Below are positions 23,435-34,811 of a stretch of DNA of 64,000 bases, piece after piece. This stretch comes from Molanna angustata. Taxonomy: Eukaryota > Arthropoda > Insecta > Trichoptera > Molannidae. The stretch lies in the NCBI GenBank assembly GCA_963576475.1, contig OY754964.1, positions 52,235,892 to 52,299,891 of the forward strand, read 5' to 3'. The number at the start of each line of letters is the position of its first letter. The stretch's first letter is position 1. The notes below the pieces were generated by a model. The model saw only the letters and a program-made list of their open reading frames with translations, did not search any database and had not been told where the DNA came from. Made by a program: the position numbers and the translations under genes.

Positions 23435-23714
23435 TTTCCTATCCGATTCCTGGACAATTTACCGTAGCCGATTGACCGTGGGCAATTGAACGTACGCCCT
23501 TTTTGCCGTATGGACAATTTACCGTGAGGAAAATTTACCGTGGGGACAATTTACCGTATGGACAGTTGACCGTGGGGACAATTTACCGTACGGACAGTTG
23601 GCCGTGAGGACAATTGGCCGTGGGGACAGTTGACCGTACGGACAATTGACCGTGAGGACAATTTATCGTATAGGCAATCGGCTACGGTCAATTGTCCGGA
23701 CACGTTTCCTATCC
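23435..23714. mobile_element. MITE built round a 16-bp tandem repeat, with 10-bp flanking duplication
   Basis: The 10-bp word TTTCCTATCC occurs at 23435-23444 and again at 23705-23714. Just inside lie inverted ends: 'ggacaatttaccgtagccg' at 23452 and the reverse complement of 'ggacaattgaccgtagccg' ending at about 23697. Between them ten units of a 16-bp repeat (consensus GGACAATTTACCGTGN) occupy 23512-23671, differing mainly at positions 6-10 and the last two bases. A 9-11-bp duplication would fit a Mutator-like element. No protein is encoded. Confidence 0.8.
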
Positions 23715-23954
23715 CACTATCCATCTCGTAATCACTATTTCTTTACATTTTTTTTTCGCTTCAGTTGTGTTAAATATAAATAACAGTGGATATACATAAT
23801 TGTATGGTTTAATGAATGTAACCTGTTCATCTGTGTATACCCCCAATAAAATAAAATAAAATATAATTAAATAAAGTATGTAATAATTAATCAAATTAAC
23901 CTATAGGTACATAAATTAAGATACTTATATAATATGATAAACCTATTACATAGT

Positions 23955-24165
23955 TGTGAGGGCCCGGCTTAGAATAGTGTTGCCACTCTTTTCTGTAATC
24001 ATCGTTTTCCCATTAGAGCTAGGTAATCGAATATACAACAGGCAATGTCACATCTCACATAGTTCAGCAATGGTGTGTAGCGCTTCCTTTTATATGGTAA
24101 TGCACACCCACGCACCTGTCGTTGTTTATTCCACATTGTGTGATATGCCGTGATGGTATGAATGA
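23955..24165 (+). mobile_element. Family H retroposon, internally deleted
   Basis: The head 'cccggcttagaatagtg', 'agctaggtaatcgaa', 'cacatagttcagcaatgg', 'aatgcacacccacgcacctg' and the tail 'atatgccgtgatggtatgaa' are in order. The middle ('gtgtgggtatacacac') block is missing. Confidence 0.7.
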
Positions 24166-25777
24166 TTTTATGAATAAATTTTGTATATATGTACTTGCTT
24201 ATGTAATATACCTATACAAGGAAACTTCATAAAATAATAGTTTTTATCTAAAAACAGATATAATAAACTTAATAATTTGTAACTGAATTAAAATATGGAA
24301 GTAGGTACTTACTTCGTTTTGTTCTGTTCATTGACGCGTTTCGTGCAAGGTAAATTTTCAAAATAATGTTAAATTTCAACGTCAATTATATTAAGTGTGT
24401 GTTTGTGAAATTGTGAAGCTGTGTGTTTGTGTAAATGTGAAGAAATATTTTTGTGCTATTGTGTAGCTGTGTGTTTGTGTTTCATGTGGTATTTGTATAA
24501 ATTTCTTGACTATTGTAGCTGTGTTATTATTGTACTTATTTGTATGTTGCTGAAGACATATGAGGGATAATACTATTATTAGAACTATTGTTACTTTTTC
24601 TTGTTTTCATTGTGATTGTATCTGTTCTACTAACGATATTTATTTGTCGATTTTTTCCAAATATTTCTTTTGTGAGATTGATGTGTTTGGTATTGATATA
24701 TCTATTACTATGAATTATTATTATTATTATGATTACCATCATCAGAGTATACATAACTTTTCAAAACATTTGTAAATCCACAAATCTACAACATTCGACA
24801 TCTACTTATATACGTTTGATAAACAACATTTGATATCCTTTCGCACATACTAAATACGAATCTACATAAATGTAACAAATCTGTAGTTTTAAAACCAATA
24901 AAATTATTAGGAAGGTTTTGTAAATGACAATTATAACTACGATGTTATAGGAGATATTATACTACATGAATAACCCACCCATACTGTCATACATATATTA
25001 TGTACCTACTATAATATTAATGTTTACCTCTCTTTTGAGACAAAATTTATTCGATATATTAAAAAGGATGTTGTTGATATTGTTTGTGTGTGAGTCAAGT
25101 GATGATCACCTGAACGGTCGTGCCATAGTCAGGTATGCGACCTTCAGACTTGTATTAGTGAAGTCACGACCGGTTACAGGCGGTCCTATTGTCCTATAGA
25201 CAGACTGTACTGTACTGTACTGTAGTTTAGTATAGGAGTGACGTCATAATATTATTGTGGCCAATACGAGAGAAGAGGTACCAGGAGATGAGATGAGTCA
25301 GAGGTCACATCAGAGATGAGGTGCCTCTGCCAAACATAATATATACTGATGCCATTCGCTCTAAGGCAGGCGGTACACACCCGAAACATAATAAGTTGTG
25401 AGAATTAAATGACTTTAAATGTTATTATACTATTTTAAATGCTAATTAAAACACGAAAAATAAAACTGCAAGAAACAAATCGTAGTAACAATGAAAAATT
25501 AAAGTATTTTAATTTTTTTTTTTAAATTTATGGTTTCATTGCTATTATATAAAAATAAACAATTTGTTCCCTGAGCAAATAGAGATTATTTCCAAATGAC
25601 GATTTCTTTCAACTAACAAATTAGTGTTAAAAATCAAACGAACAGAGATCTGTGTGAGAAAAAAAATTGAAATCAAATTTAAATCGTAATTTATAATTTA
25701 GAAAATAATTTTGTTTAATATATATTTACTCACATAAATTGTTACATGTCATAAACACACTTCACCTCACCCAACAA
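24166..25777. other. Unassigned; GC-raised patch at 25090-25390
   Basis: 24360-24530 is rich in GTGTTTGTG words. 25090-25390 is clearly less AT-rich than the surroundings, with a plus ORF ending at 25199 ('SSDDHLNGRAIVRYATFRLV'), a good donor-like site at about 25132 (CAG|GTATGC) and a small ACTGT run at about 25205. It could be a host exon or an unrecognised element; I cannot decide. Confidence 0.3.
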
Positions 25778-25872
25778 ATATGGTTGGTTGGAAGATATTG
25801 CCACAAGGCAATGAGCCCGCTATTGAGCACTTTTAATGTAATGTGCACAAAATGTTTAAAATAAATAAATAA
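25778..25872 (+). mobile_element. LINE 3' tail fragment ('attgcc' type)
   Basis: 'ggttggttggaagatattgcc' (shortened here), 'aaggcaatgagcccgc', then 'aaataaataaataaaat'. Similar tails lie at 40325-40416 (+), 44478-44545 (+), 46770-46829 (-) and 54665-54752 (+). No coding part is attached, so these are heavily 5'-truncated insertions. Confidence 0.6.
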
Positions 25873-25911
25873 AATATAATTTAATTTCGCTTAGCGCACG
25901 AATTAGTTATA

Positions 25912-26941
25912 TACTAGTTGCATGTAACACATGAGATCCAACTGTCGATAGCGATAGTATGTATAGTTGAAGAATATGTACCAAACTATAAACCCATAAA
26001 TACAAATTATTGAATATTGTCAGATATTTTGTTTTCTATACAACATAATATGTAGGTATGTATGTCAAGATAGGATAGTATGGAGGAAGGTCCTTTTTTC
26101 CTACCCAGAATATGAAAATAGCATGATGGTATGTATGTATGTTTAGAGATGAAGTATCAAACTATTAAGTCTTCTTACATATTGTGTATAGGCGACTGCC
26201 ATGCAAAATGTATGAAGCAATGTCGTCACTAAATTCAATTTTTTAAAAAATTGTTAAAAAAAATTGAGATCTTCTACTACAATGCAAATATTTTTTTATA
26301 GAAAATTAAATTATCTAGTTGGGGTGTTTCGGCTTTTTTCGATAATTGTAAAAGTTTTGGAAATATAGGCAGTTAAACTCATAAATTTATCATAAAAAAA
26401 TACTTTTCTTAATAAAAAATGTTTGAGAAACCCTGGAATTTTTTTGAAAAAACTAATTTGAGATTTTGTATTTGTCTATGTTTGTACCAATTTTCAGCGT
26501 TCTAGCTTTTATGGTTTCTGAGATATATGGAAAAATAAAATAAAAATTCAAAAGTTGATAACCCCTGACTGAAACAAAAATTCAAAATTCCGAGTAAGTA
26601 TAAAAGTTTTGTAGGCCTGTAACTGTTTATATATTCTGAAATTTTAGGCTCTGTAAATTGAGCGGATCAAAAGTTATAAGGGGAGGGGACGGACACACAC
26701 ACACACAGACACACGCACACAGACACACACACAGACACACGAAATGTTCTACTCCGAATTCTGAGTAAATCTGTGTATGGAACATATATGCTGCGAAGCC
26801 TCTAAGTTGGTGTTTTTTGACTCAAAGTTGGAAAAGCCGTGAAAAAAGTAGACCTCTGGATACAATTCTCGCGTATCCTAGCTTGAAACATTGTCGATAT
26901 GTTAAGAGAACAAAGTTCTCCTGAACAAATCGACAGTTGGA
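25912..26941 (+). mobile_element. Family K element, complete (about 1 kb, inverted termini)
   Basis: A 13-bp inverted repeat, TCCAACTGTCGAT, lies at 25937-25949 and its reverse complement at 26929-26941. Conserved sequence continues about 25 bp outside the left repeat ('actagttgcatgtaacac' in copies), so the repeat is subterminal there. The inside contains 'gcatgatggtatgtatg', a non-coding AT-rich middle, a CA/CAGA microsatellite at 26694-26740 and the conserved 'gcgaagcctctaagttggtg' block. Other copies are at 32.2-33.2, 36.2-36.9 and 62.9-63.5 kb. No transposase is encoded. The superfamily is unresolved. Confidence 0.75.
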
Positions 26942-26970
26942 TAATTTAGGATTTAGGAGATTTATTATTT

Positions 26971-27255
26971 GCTGTGAAGCGCCGGCTTAGAATAGTGCTT
27001 CCACTTTTTTTCTATTATCATTATTTTCGGGTATCCTGTAAGAGACGGGTACCTAATCGAAAATACAATAGCCAACAATAACATCTCACATAGTTCAGCA
27101 ACGAGGTTCACCACCCATTCTGAATGTAGTGCCTTTTTTGGTGAGACGAGAATGGTGTGTTGGTATACACGCATGTGTCGTGCTTCCTTGTATAATGTAA
27201 TGCACACCCGCACACCTGTCGCTGGTTACCCTACGTTGTGGTACATGTCATGTAT
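26971..27255 (+). mobile_element. Family H retroposon, full length
   Basis: The head 'gctgtgaagcgccggcttag', 'agacgggtacctaatcgaaa', 'cacatagttcagcaacgagg', 'gtgttggtatacacgc' and 'aatgcacacccgcacacctg' are followed by a degraded tail ('gtcatgtatata'). It begins 30 bp after the end of the family K element. Confidence 0.7.
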
Positions 27256-28127
27256 ATAGTGTGGGATAATATGACATGTATTATTTAGGAGGACTTAACT
27301 ATATTGACGTTATTTTCGTGAGCGCTCCACGCTTTTGTTTTGTTCAAATTTTCGTAATAACTTTTCTATATATTCAGAAAAAAAAATTATTACAACAAAT
27401 CATTTAATAGATAACTTAAAATTATGTAAAAATATAATTAATTCACATAATACATATATATGAGCAAATTTTCTCGGTACACAATGTGTTTGGAATACTC
27501 CCGTTCCACCCCACTGTGTATAACAATCCCCTGGCATAAACCTTTCCATTTCCCGACCATTCAACTATTTAAAGTCTTTAACGTAAGTAGGTACTAACTA
27601 CAGCACAACTCTATATTAAACAAATTCTTATTCACTTTATAAATGATAAGAAAAACCATATCACTGCTCAACATTCTCACGATACAAGACACAGACATCA
27701 ACTAATCACTCCGAAGACAAACACTACATACGGACAAAGACATTATCAATAGTTAGCTCCAAAGATCCTAAATTTAGTTTCAAAAGATATAAAGAATATA
27801 CATCTAATTGAAAATACAAGACTTAAACATACATACAATACAAACATGGTTATATAACAAAGGGATCAACTATTGTCAGCAAATTCTCAATTCATAACAA
27901 CATACACGACAAAACTACTAACATATATAGGATTCAATAAGTGGACCATCAATAAGTGGGCTTCATGCACAATTATGTTATATAACAGCTTACAGTGACT
28001 TAGTAATTAATATTATTTAACTAGTCTATAAAATTATGTAAATTTTGGTATATGTAATAAAAAAAAATCAGCTCTGTCTGTGAATTAATCATTTATCTAT
28101 TTATTAAGGTTTTTAATTAACTATAAT
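27256..28127. other. No recognised feature
   Basis: AT-rich. 27470-28070 has few repeats shared with the rest of the window. The ending 'ggtatatgtaataaaaaaa' at about 28045 also occurs at 19.4 kb and may be a retroposon tail. Confidence 0.35.
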
Positions 28128-28298
28128 ATGCCACTGAATTCACAAGTAACAATAATGAACAATATTGCGGTAGCGGTGTCTTCCGACGAATTCTTCCGAC
28201 CGTCTGTCGCCGGCTTTACCATTGCAGACTTATTAAAATTGTTACCAACTATAGACATTAACAGCAGTAAAAATCCACTACACACGATTCTTAAATAA
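28128..28298 (+). other. Candidate small ORF, 56 codons, unverified
   Basis: ATG at 28128 opens a 56-codon frame (start 'MPLNSQVTIMNNIAVAV', end 'NPLHTILK' and TAA). It lies in a locally GC-raised patch and has a composition more protein-like than most ORFs here. The opposite strand also has an open frame (28121-28351), which begins inside a family R copy and has a hydrophobic N-terminus. Only one strand, or neither, can be right. No domain was recognised, no splice sites or promoter are evident, and it could equally be a degraded transposon piece. Confidence 0.15.
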
Positions 28299-28328
28299 GA
28301 CAAGAAACATAAAATAGTAATACTTTTG

Positions 28329-28851
28329 AAAAACGAATGGGTTGTGGCCAACGCTATATGTTCTCCTCACTGCCAAGTCTGCATTTCACAAAGTATTAAT
28401 ATTTGGTGCAGAAAATATACAACAGTTTCATGAAATGAGTTTGTCATATTATTTTTAATTTAAATATTTTATTATGAAAGTGATTTGCCTTTTTAAAATG
28501 AAATTTTAAGTTTCCTGAGCTTGGGGTCATTTTGAAAGATTTGACAGTTAATAAAAGAAAAAATCACCAATCAGATATCCTTCAAAATCTAAAGAGATCT
28601 TAGCGAGTATTAGATAAAAGTAATATCCAAAATTTAATAATAATCAAATGGGAACTTTTAATCTTTAATCGATGAAGTAGAATAAACACGCCGAAGGTAC
28701 ATAGTAGGTACAACAAAATACACACACACAGATACATTGTGATAAAACTTTCAAAATACAACCTCAGTATGATACTAGTTGATAATCTGTAATTAAAAAT
28801 ATAACCATAAAAATTTCGAATTCGAAAATTTCCACTACATCCCCTTGGGGT
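28329..28851 (+). repeat. Family R repeat, near complete, extended 5' end
   Basis: It begins 'aaacgaatgggttgtggcc', continues 'ctcctcactgccaagtc' and ends 'ccccttgggg' + 'taaaaa'. The 5' extension is shared with the minus copy at 31.0-31.6 kb, showing that the unit extends beyond the CTCCTCACTA block. Confidence 0.75.
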
Positions 28852-30159
28852 AAAAAATGTTTCGTTAAAAAACTTTATCGCAACTTAATCAAAATGAGTA
28901 ATTGTATAGGTACTATTATACCGCTTCAGTAATATAATCCTTTGTTCCAACAATGATAGTCTTATCTAAAACAAACCTCACTTACATATTATTATCAAAC
29001 ATTATAAAGGGTTCTCCTCTCGTTAATACGTATATTCAGAATCAGTTTTGATTAATGGGAAGGAATGGCTTTCGTACAAATAGAAATAACCAGCTAACAT
29101 TACATTAGCATGAAGTTAGCAATTTGAATTCACTCTACCTAATTGCATCACGTTTACAATTTTCAACATAAATATAATTAACTATTTGAATAACTTTCTG
29201 AATCGTCTTTCTTTGATATATTAATTCAATTTAATTTAATATTAAATTTTAATGAATGTTGTTTTTTTTATTAATATTTATCTACAATGCGACTGTTTGT
29301 CATAATCAACTCAACTCTAGATGACAGGAATCGCCAATAGGCAAAATCTTAAATTATTATATAAACACTACAATAATTGGTAGGTACTATTATCTCTACA
29401 AAAAGTTCGTAATAAAAAAATTAAATGGCTTGATAGCAATGTATGTAAGCATCAAGGGCGGATCCAGCTTTGGCGCCGGGGGGGGTCACATAGTCGTGGT
29501 CAAGTCACAAGAAGTTATAATTTAATTTTGATAATTTAGCTAGACATAACTCGAAACAAAGCGCGCGCAATTGTCACACGAAATGTGACATATGAAAGGT
29601 GGCGATGGCGCAGTAAAATTAAAATTTTCGATGCGTTACTTCCCGTATAATGCGTTTGGCGTCAAACAAAGTATTATATTAAATTAATTAAATATTGAAA
29701 TTACTTAAATAACGCACTGCGCTCATGGATCTTTATTATATAATAAAGTTAAAATTATTAACAATAAGAAATAATTGAAAAAAACATGCTCAATTAAGAA
29801 TAATACGGTATTATTTCTAAAGTGTATTTTAATAGCAAAAAATACTGGGAGTAATTTTTGCCCGCATACAATTTCTACCAATCAACCACCGTAGTAAATT
29901 CAACCAGTTACAGGAATAATTAACAAGAGAATACAAAAATAATAAGAAATTAAAAATAAAATATAAATATAAAAACAAAAACGAAAATAAAAAATACTCC
30001 AGATGTTTATTGGTTATTGGATGAGGGATAGGAGAAAAGAAAGGATAGAGGGATAAAGAGAAAAAGACGTGAATTTGAGGTTATGTGGATAAAAAGTGTG
30101 ACTTCAGACACAAGATATTGTAACCCTACGTGAAATAAAAAGTTATTGAATAAGTTTTT
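28852..30159. other. Mostly unassigned; possible DNA-transposon end at 29455
   Basis: 'caagggcggatccagc' with a following G run (29478-29487) has the look of a DNA-transposon terminus, but no matching opposite end was found. The rest is AT-rich. Confidence 0.3.
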
Positions 30160-30632
30160 TCCTTTTTGATTTTATTTTAATTAAATTTTGTTTTGCTTCT
30201 CGAGCAACTAACAGATATCATACCATACCATCACGCCATTTCCCTATTTGGGGTAGGCAGAGAGAACCGAACGCCAGACTCCTCTCTCTTGACATACATT
30301 CCTCGCTTCATTCACGTCCATACATCGTCTCATACACGCTCTTCTATTATTCTTACTTCTAACATCTCCATCTTTCAAAATCCCATTTATGTGATCGTGT
30401 CAACTCTTTCTTGGCCGACCTCTACTTTTCATTCCTCTTTTATCAGCCTTGTATACTTTTTTTGTCAGACGGTCATCACTCATTCTTTCTATGTGGCCGA
30501 ACCACCTTAGGGCATTTATTTTCATCTTACTAACGATATTTCTTTCAATCATACATTCTCGTCTAAACTAACGGATACTATGTCAAATATTTGATAATTT
30601 AACAAGCACTCGATAACAAGTTGGTCTCACAA
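30160..30632 (-). mobile_element. SINE-A split by a LINE L-C insertion
   Basis: The SINE-A 3' end ('gcttctcgagcaactaacag' in plus orientation) stops at 30217 and resumes at 30566 with 'ctatgtcaaatatt' and 'aacaagcactcgataacaag', ending near 'ggtctcac'. Between the halves lies LINE L-C sequence. The SINE is therefore older than the LINE. The tRNA-like head is missing. Confidence 0.8.
30218..30565 (-). pseudogene. LINE L-C 3' fragment inside SINE-A
   Basis: On the minus strand the fragment encodes, with frame damage, the L-C tail: 'RWFGHIERM'-like sequence near 30480-30510, a GRPR-like block near 30415, and the UTR word 'tacccc'/'ggcgtgatggtatgg' at its 3' end. It is flanked by near-identical 12-bp repeats, 30206-30217 (AACTAACAGATA) and 30566-30577 (AACTAACGGATA), consistent with a target-site duplication with one change. 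It covers only the last about 110 codons and the short 3' UTR and is severely 5'-truncated. Confidence 0.75.
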
Positions 30633-31009
30633 AATTATATTGACTTTTCTTCGTAATATGGCCATTACAACATTTGAAGCCCCTTTATCCCCCTTCTCTT
30701 TCTATATACGAGGACTTCCACACGACATGTAAATATATTATTCCCAAGAAATTTCATAAGGGAAAGACGAGACGCGGTCTTCCTTTATTAGTACTTGATA
30801 CCTTCATTAAATCATACCAATCATCAGTACCAAACCTAACATACATACATCATACATATCTACATACATTTCTACCATATCCAATTTGTACCATACTCCA
30901 CTCCTCCTTTATATAAAGACAATTAAGTACTTGCATCATCGGGCTACCAAGGAAGTCACATTTATACATTCCATTACGTCTTTTCTCTATTCAGGATTAA
31001 TTATTTTTA

Positions 31010-31570
31010 CTCCTCACTAACCCAAGGGAATATAGTGGGGAGTTATGATTTCGCAATTTTTAATGCTATTTTTTTTGCAGATTATCAACTAGTATCATGC
31101 TGAGATTGTATTCTGAAAGTTTCATCACAATGTATCTGTGTGTGTGTGTGTGCTATGTGCTGTGTGCAGTGTGCTATGTACGGCGTGCTAATTTTTACTT
31201 TATCGATTATAGACTATTTAGATTCTTTTCAAATTTTGTAAATATGTACTGAATAGTGCATCTCAATTTTTTTAACTGTCAAATATTTCAAAGTGACCCC
31301 AAGCTCAGGAAATTTAAAATTTGATATTTTTATTTTCAAATTGATAAAAAGACACATCACTTGTATAAAATGGCATTGAAGAGTTATCAAGTTTTTATAC
31401 TCAAACAATTTATCAAACTCATTTCATGAAAATGCTGAATATTTTCCAAAAAAAAATTGTATAATTTATAGAATGACTTGTTAGTGAGGAGTTTAGCGTT
31501 GGACACAACCCACTCGTTTTTAATAAATAATGAATATGTCCTTGTTAAACAAGTACATATGTACGTTAAC
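31010..31570 (-). repeat. Family R repeat joined to SINE-B tail
   Basis: In plus orientation the segment starts 'ctcctcactaacccaagg', runs through a GT run, and reaches 'gttagtgaggag' at 31490-31501. It then continues 'gcgttggacacaacccac' and 'aatgaatatgtccttgtt', the SINE-B 3' sequence. TTTA borders both CTCCTCACTAAC blocks. Either family R is an element with 12-bp inverted ends next to a SINE-B, or the whole is one longer tRNA-headed retroposon. Confidence 0.7.
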
Positions 31571-31968
31571 AAGTACGTTGGCCACAACCCACTTGTTTTT
31601 ATTTATCTCCGTATTCTCCTCTGCTCAAACAACGCATTTTTAAATTTATTTCTCAAATATGTGAAATAACTAAGTTTTTTCAAAATTTCTCTAGTTGTTC
31701 TGTTCGTCACACAATTTAAAAATTCAGCATAAAATATCCTAAAAAATATCCTTCTTCAAACTTGGCGTGAGTAACTTGGTATAAGTTCATTTTTAATAAA
31801 ATTAAAAATATAACATAAACATTGTGAATACTTCTACTATAGGTACAACAAGAGAAATAAGTTCTTTCGCTTCCGAACTTGCGCTCATCATCAGTAACCT
31901 CTTATTTTGTACTATAATATCCTTTTGTACTATAATATCCTTTTGAACAGCATTTTTTAATCCACAAC

Positions 31969-32191
31969 TAGTGATGAGCAAAAGTCTTGCAAGTCTTGCA
32001 GTCTTGGTCTTGGTCTTGCATTTTTTGCAAGACCAAGACCAAGACCAAGACCACATACTTCACTGCAAGAACAAGACCAAGACCAGGTACGCAAGACCAA
32101 GACCAAGAACAAGACCATGCTTGCAAGACCAAGAGTCTTGCAAGACTTAAATGCAAGACTCTTGCGGTCTTGCATTTTTTCAATATGTTGA
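31969..32191. repeat. CAAGAC/GTCTTG-rich arm, left
   Basis: Interrupted runs of the hexamer CAAGAC and its complement GTCTTG, with 'cttgcattttttgcaag' as a local palindrome near 32018-32035. Runs on both strands make the segment able to fold on itself. Three strands/frames give Lys-Thr or Trp-Ser repeat ORFs, which are artefacts. Confidence 0.85.
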
Positions 32192-32236
32192 CATATTACT
32201 CATAGAAATTGCATTGGAACGACAGTAAATGACTTA

Positions 32237-32449
32237 TCCAACTGTCGATTCGTTTAAGGGAATGAAATTCTCTTGAAGGAAGAGGCAGTTTAAATTCAAG
32301 ATACGCGAGATTGTATGCAGGGTCTATATTTTTCACGGTGTTTCCAACTTTGAAGTCAAAAAACACCAACATAGAGGCTTCGCAGCATATATGTTCCATA
32401 GACGGATTTACTCAGAATTCGGAGTAGAACATTTCGTGAGTCTCTGTGT

Positions 32450-32485
<36 letters not shown>

Positions 32486-33214
32486 GTCCCCCGTATTAAC
32501 TTTTGATCCGCTCAATTCACATAGCCGAAAATTTCAGAGTATATAAACAGTAATAGGCCTACAAAACTGTTATACTTAGAATTTTGAATTTTTGTTTCAG
32601 TCAGGAGTTATCAACTTTTGAATTTTCACTTTATTTTTCCATATATCTCAGAAAGCATAAAAGCTAGAACGCTGAAAATTGGTATGAATATAGACAAATA
32701 CAAAATCTCAAATTTAATTATTCAAAAAAATTACAGAGTTTCTTTTTTAATATATTTTTTATGACAAATTTATGTGTTTAACTGCCTATATTTCCATAAT
32801 TTTTAAAAATATCGCAAAAAGCCGAAACACCTCATTAGCATTGTAGTATTACATCTCCATTTTTTTTTAACAATTTTTATAAAAATTTACGACATCGCTT
32901 CATACAATTTGTATGGCAGTCGCCTATACACAATATTTAAGAAGACTTAATAGTTTGATACTTAAATCTCCAAACATACATATGTACATACCATCATGCT
33001 GGTTTCATATTCCGGGTAGGAAAAAGGACTGACCTCCACACTATCCTATATTGACATACATACCTACATGTGTTGTATAGAAAACAAAATATCTTAAAAT
33101 ATTCAATAATTTTGATTTTTGGGTTTATAGTTTGGTAGGTACTTATTCTTCAACTATACATAGGTACCTACTATCGCTATCAACAGTTGGATCTCATGTG
33201 TTACATGCAACTAG
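32237..33214 (-). mobile_element. Family K element, complete minus copy
   Basis: TCCAACTGTCGATTCG at 32237 (minus-strand 3' end) and the opposite terminus near 33190-33214 ('ggatctcatgtgttacatgc') bound the same series of blocks as at 25.9 kb, including the TG microsatellite at 32447-32482. Homology is end to end with scattered substitutions and small indels. Confidence 0.75.
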
Positions 33215-33701
33215 TAGTATGGTTTAAAATAACATACAAAGATCGAATTTTATGACATCATTTTATAAAAATGGTATAAAAATAATTTATAATTTAAATA
33301 ATTTTGTTTCATTGTTAAATGAATTCATAATAATAATAAATAGGTGTAGTTACCAAAATGTAATTTCTAGGTAGGTACTTCTTTAAGAATGAAATTTACA
33401 TATCGGTTTAAAATAGGTACAAATATTTATTATACTATGAACACGTGCGTGTATACACAGGAAGTCAACATCTCAGATTCAAATTGTCTCATATTACGTT
33501 TACGTGATGCAAAAATAACTCTTATCATTACTAGAGCAAATGTCATATTTAATTGACCGCGGTGTGTAAAAGAATAAAATAATATTATTCTTCGAGACAA
33601 TAATTTTGGCCGATGTAAACAAACGTACTCAGAGGCGTTGCAAGTGTAGGTACTTTACCTTGTGCATAAAGTAAATACAATTAATTATTTTATTTAATGT
33701 T

Positions 33702-33835
33702 TTCCAAATTTCGATTTGTTCAAGAGAATTTATTTCTATTAACAGACCGATAAAAGTTTCAATCCAAGATGTGCGAGATATGTATGCCAGATCTATATTT
33801 TTCATGGTTTTTTCAACTTTGAAAATACCATTCCT
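33702..33835 (-). repeat. Family K 3'-terminal fragment
   Basis: 'cgatttgttcaagagaa' and 'agatctatatttttcatgg' + 'ttttttcaactttg' match the K terminus in minus orientation. Confidence 0.6.
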
Positions 33836-34014
33836 ATGGAGCACGTTACAACTATTTAATTTTCATACGAATAATACTGCCGAAGGCCATTTACAATTAC
33901 AATTATACACAATACAAATAAAAATATTCATCACAGTCAATTAGAAAATCATAATAATGTACCTATTTATTTTATCGATTGAATGAATATGCAAACAAAG
34001 CATTAAATATACAT

Positions 34015-34174
34015 ATAAGGGACACACACAGACACACTAAGCCTCTAAGTTGGTGTTTTTTGACTTCAAAGTTGAAAAAAACATGAAAGATATAGACCTG
34101 GCATAAAATTCTCTTAATACTGACGATTCATTAAGATAAATAAATTATCTTGAACGTGTCGACAGTTGGAATAT
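34015..34174 (+). repeat. Family K 3'-terminal fragment, inverted to its neighbour
   Basis: 'gacacacacagacacac', 'aagcctctaagttggtg' and 'gtcgacagttgga' follow the K 3' end in plus orientation. With 33702-33835 it forms two inverted K ends about 180 bp apart. Confidence 0.65.
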
Positions 34175-34480
34175 TATGTATCTATGTATATATGGGTATG
34201 TACATATGTATGCATGTATATATTTTTAAGTGTTTAGATTTTCTTATTAGTATGAATAGCTAAATTTTGTATTTTTGTAAAGTAATCCTGTTATTGATTT
34301 CTCTGATCTAACTTTCATTGAATTAATATGTCTTTTGGTTTGTATGGAAAAAAAAATGTTAATTTGCCATAAATAAATGTAATAAATATTTTTTTTTGCT
34401 AAATCACATAGATTTTTGTTATATAAGATAGTCTATGTTTTTTTTAAATGTATAATAATACAAAATAATGATGCATTTTC

Positions 34481-34776
34481 ATTCATTCATTCATACCATC
34501 ACGGCATATCCCACAATGTGGGGTAACCAGCGAAAGGTGTGCGGGTGTGCATTGCCTTATAAAAGGGAGCACAACACATATGTGTATACCCACACACCAG
34601 TCTCGTCTCACCTAAAAAGGCACTACATTCAGCATGGGTGGTGAACCTCATTGCTGAACTATGTCAGATGTTATTGTTGCCTGTTGTATTTTCGATTACC
34701 CGGCTCTTACGGGACACTCGAAAACAGTAATAGAAAAGAGTGGAAGCACTATTCTAAGCCGGTGCCTCTCAGCTAC
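34481..34776 (-). mobile_element. Family H retroposon, full-length minus copy
   Basis: In plus orientation it starts with the tail 'cattcattcataccatcacg' and 'gcatatcccacaatgtgg' and ends with the head 'gaagcactattctaagccgg'. It is the best-preserved H copy. A family R copy begins about 35 bp further on. Confidence 0.75.
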
Positions 34777-34811
34777 TTTTTATTTTATTTTATTAATAAT
34801 GCGTGTCGTTC

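Noticed and set aside
29455..29650. Complete DNA transposon beginning 'caagggcggatccagc'
   Set aside because: Only one end-like sequence was seen; no inverted partner or duplication was found nearby.
31802..32205. Several ORFs rich in Trp-Ser, Lys-Thr and Leu-Val repeats (also 37408-37638)
   Set aside because: By-products of the CAAGAC/GTCTTG hexamer arrays in all frames.
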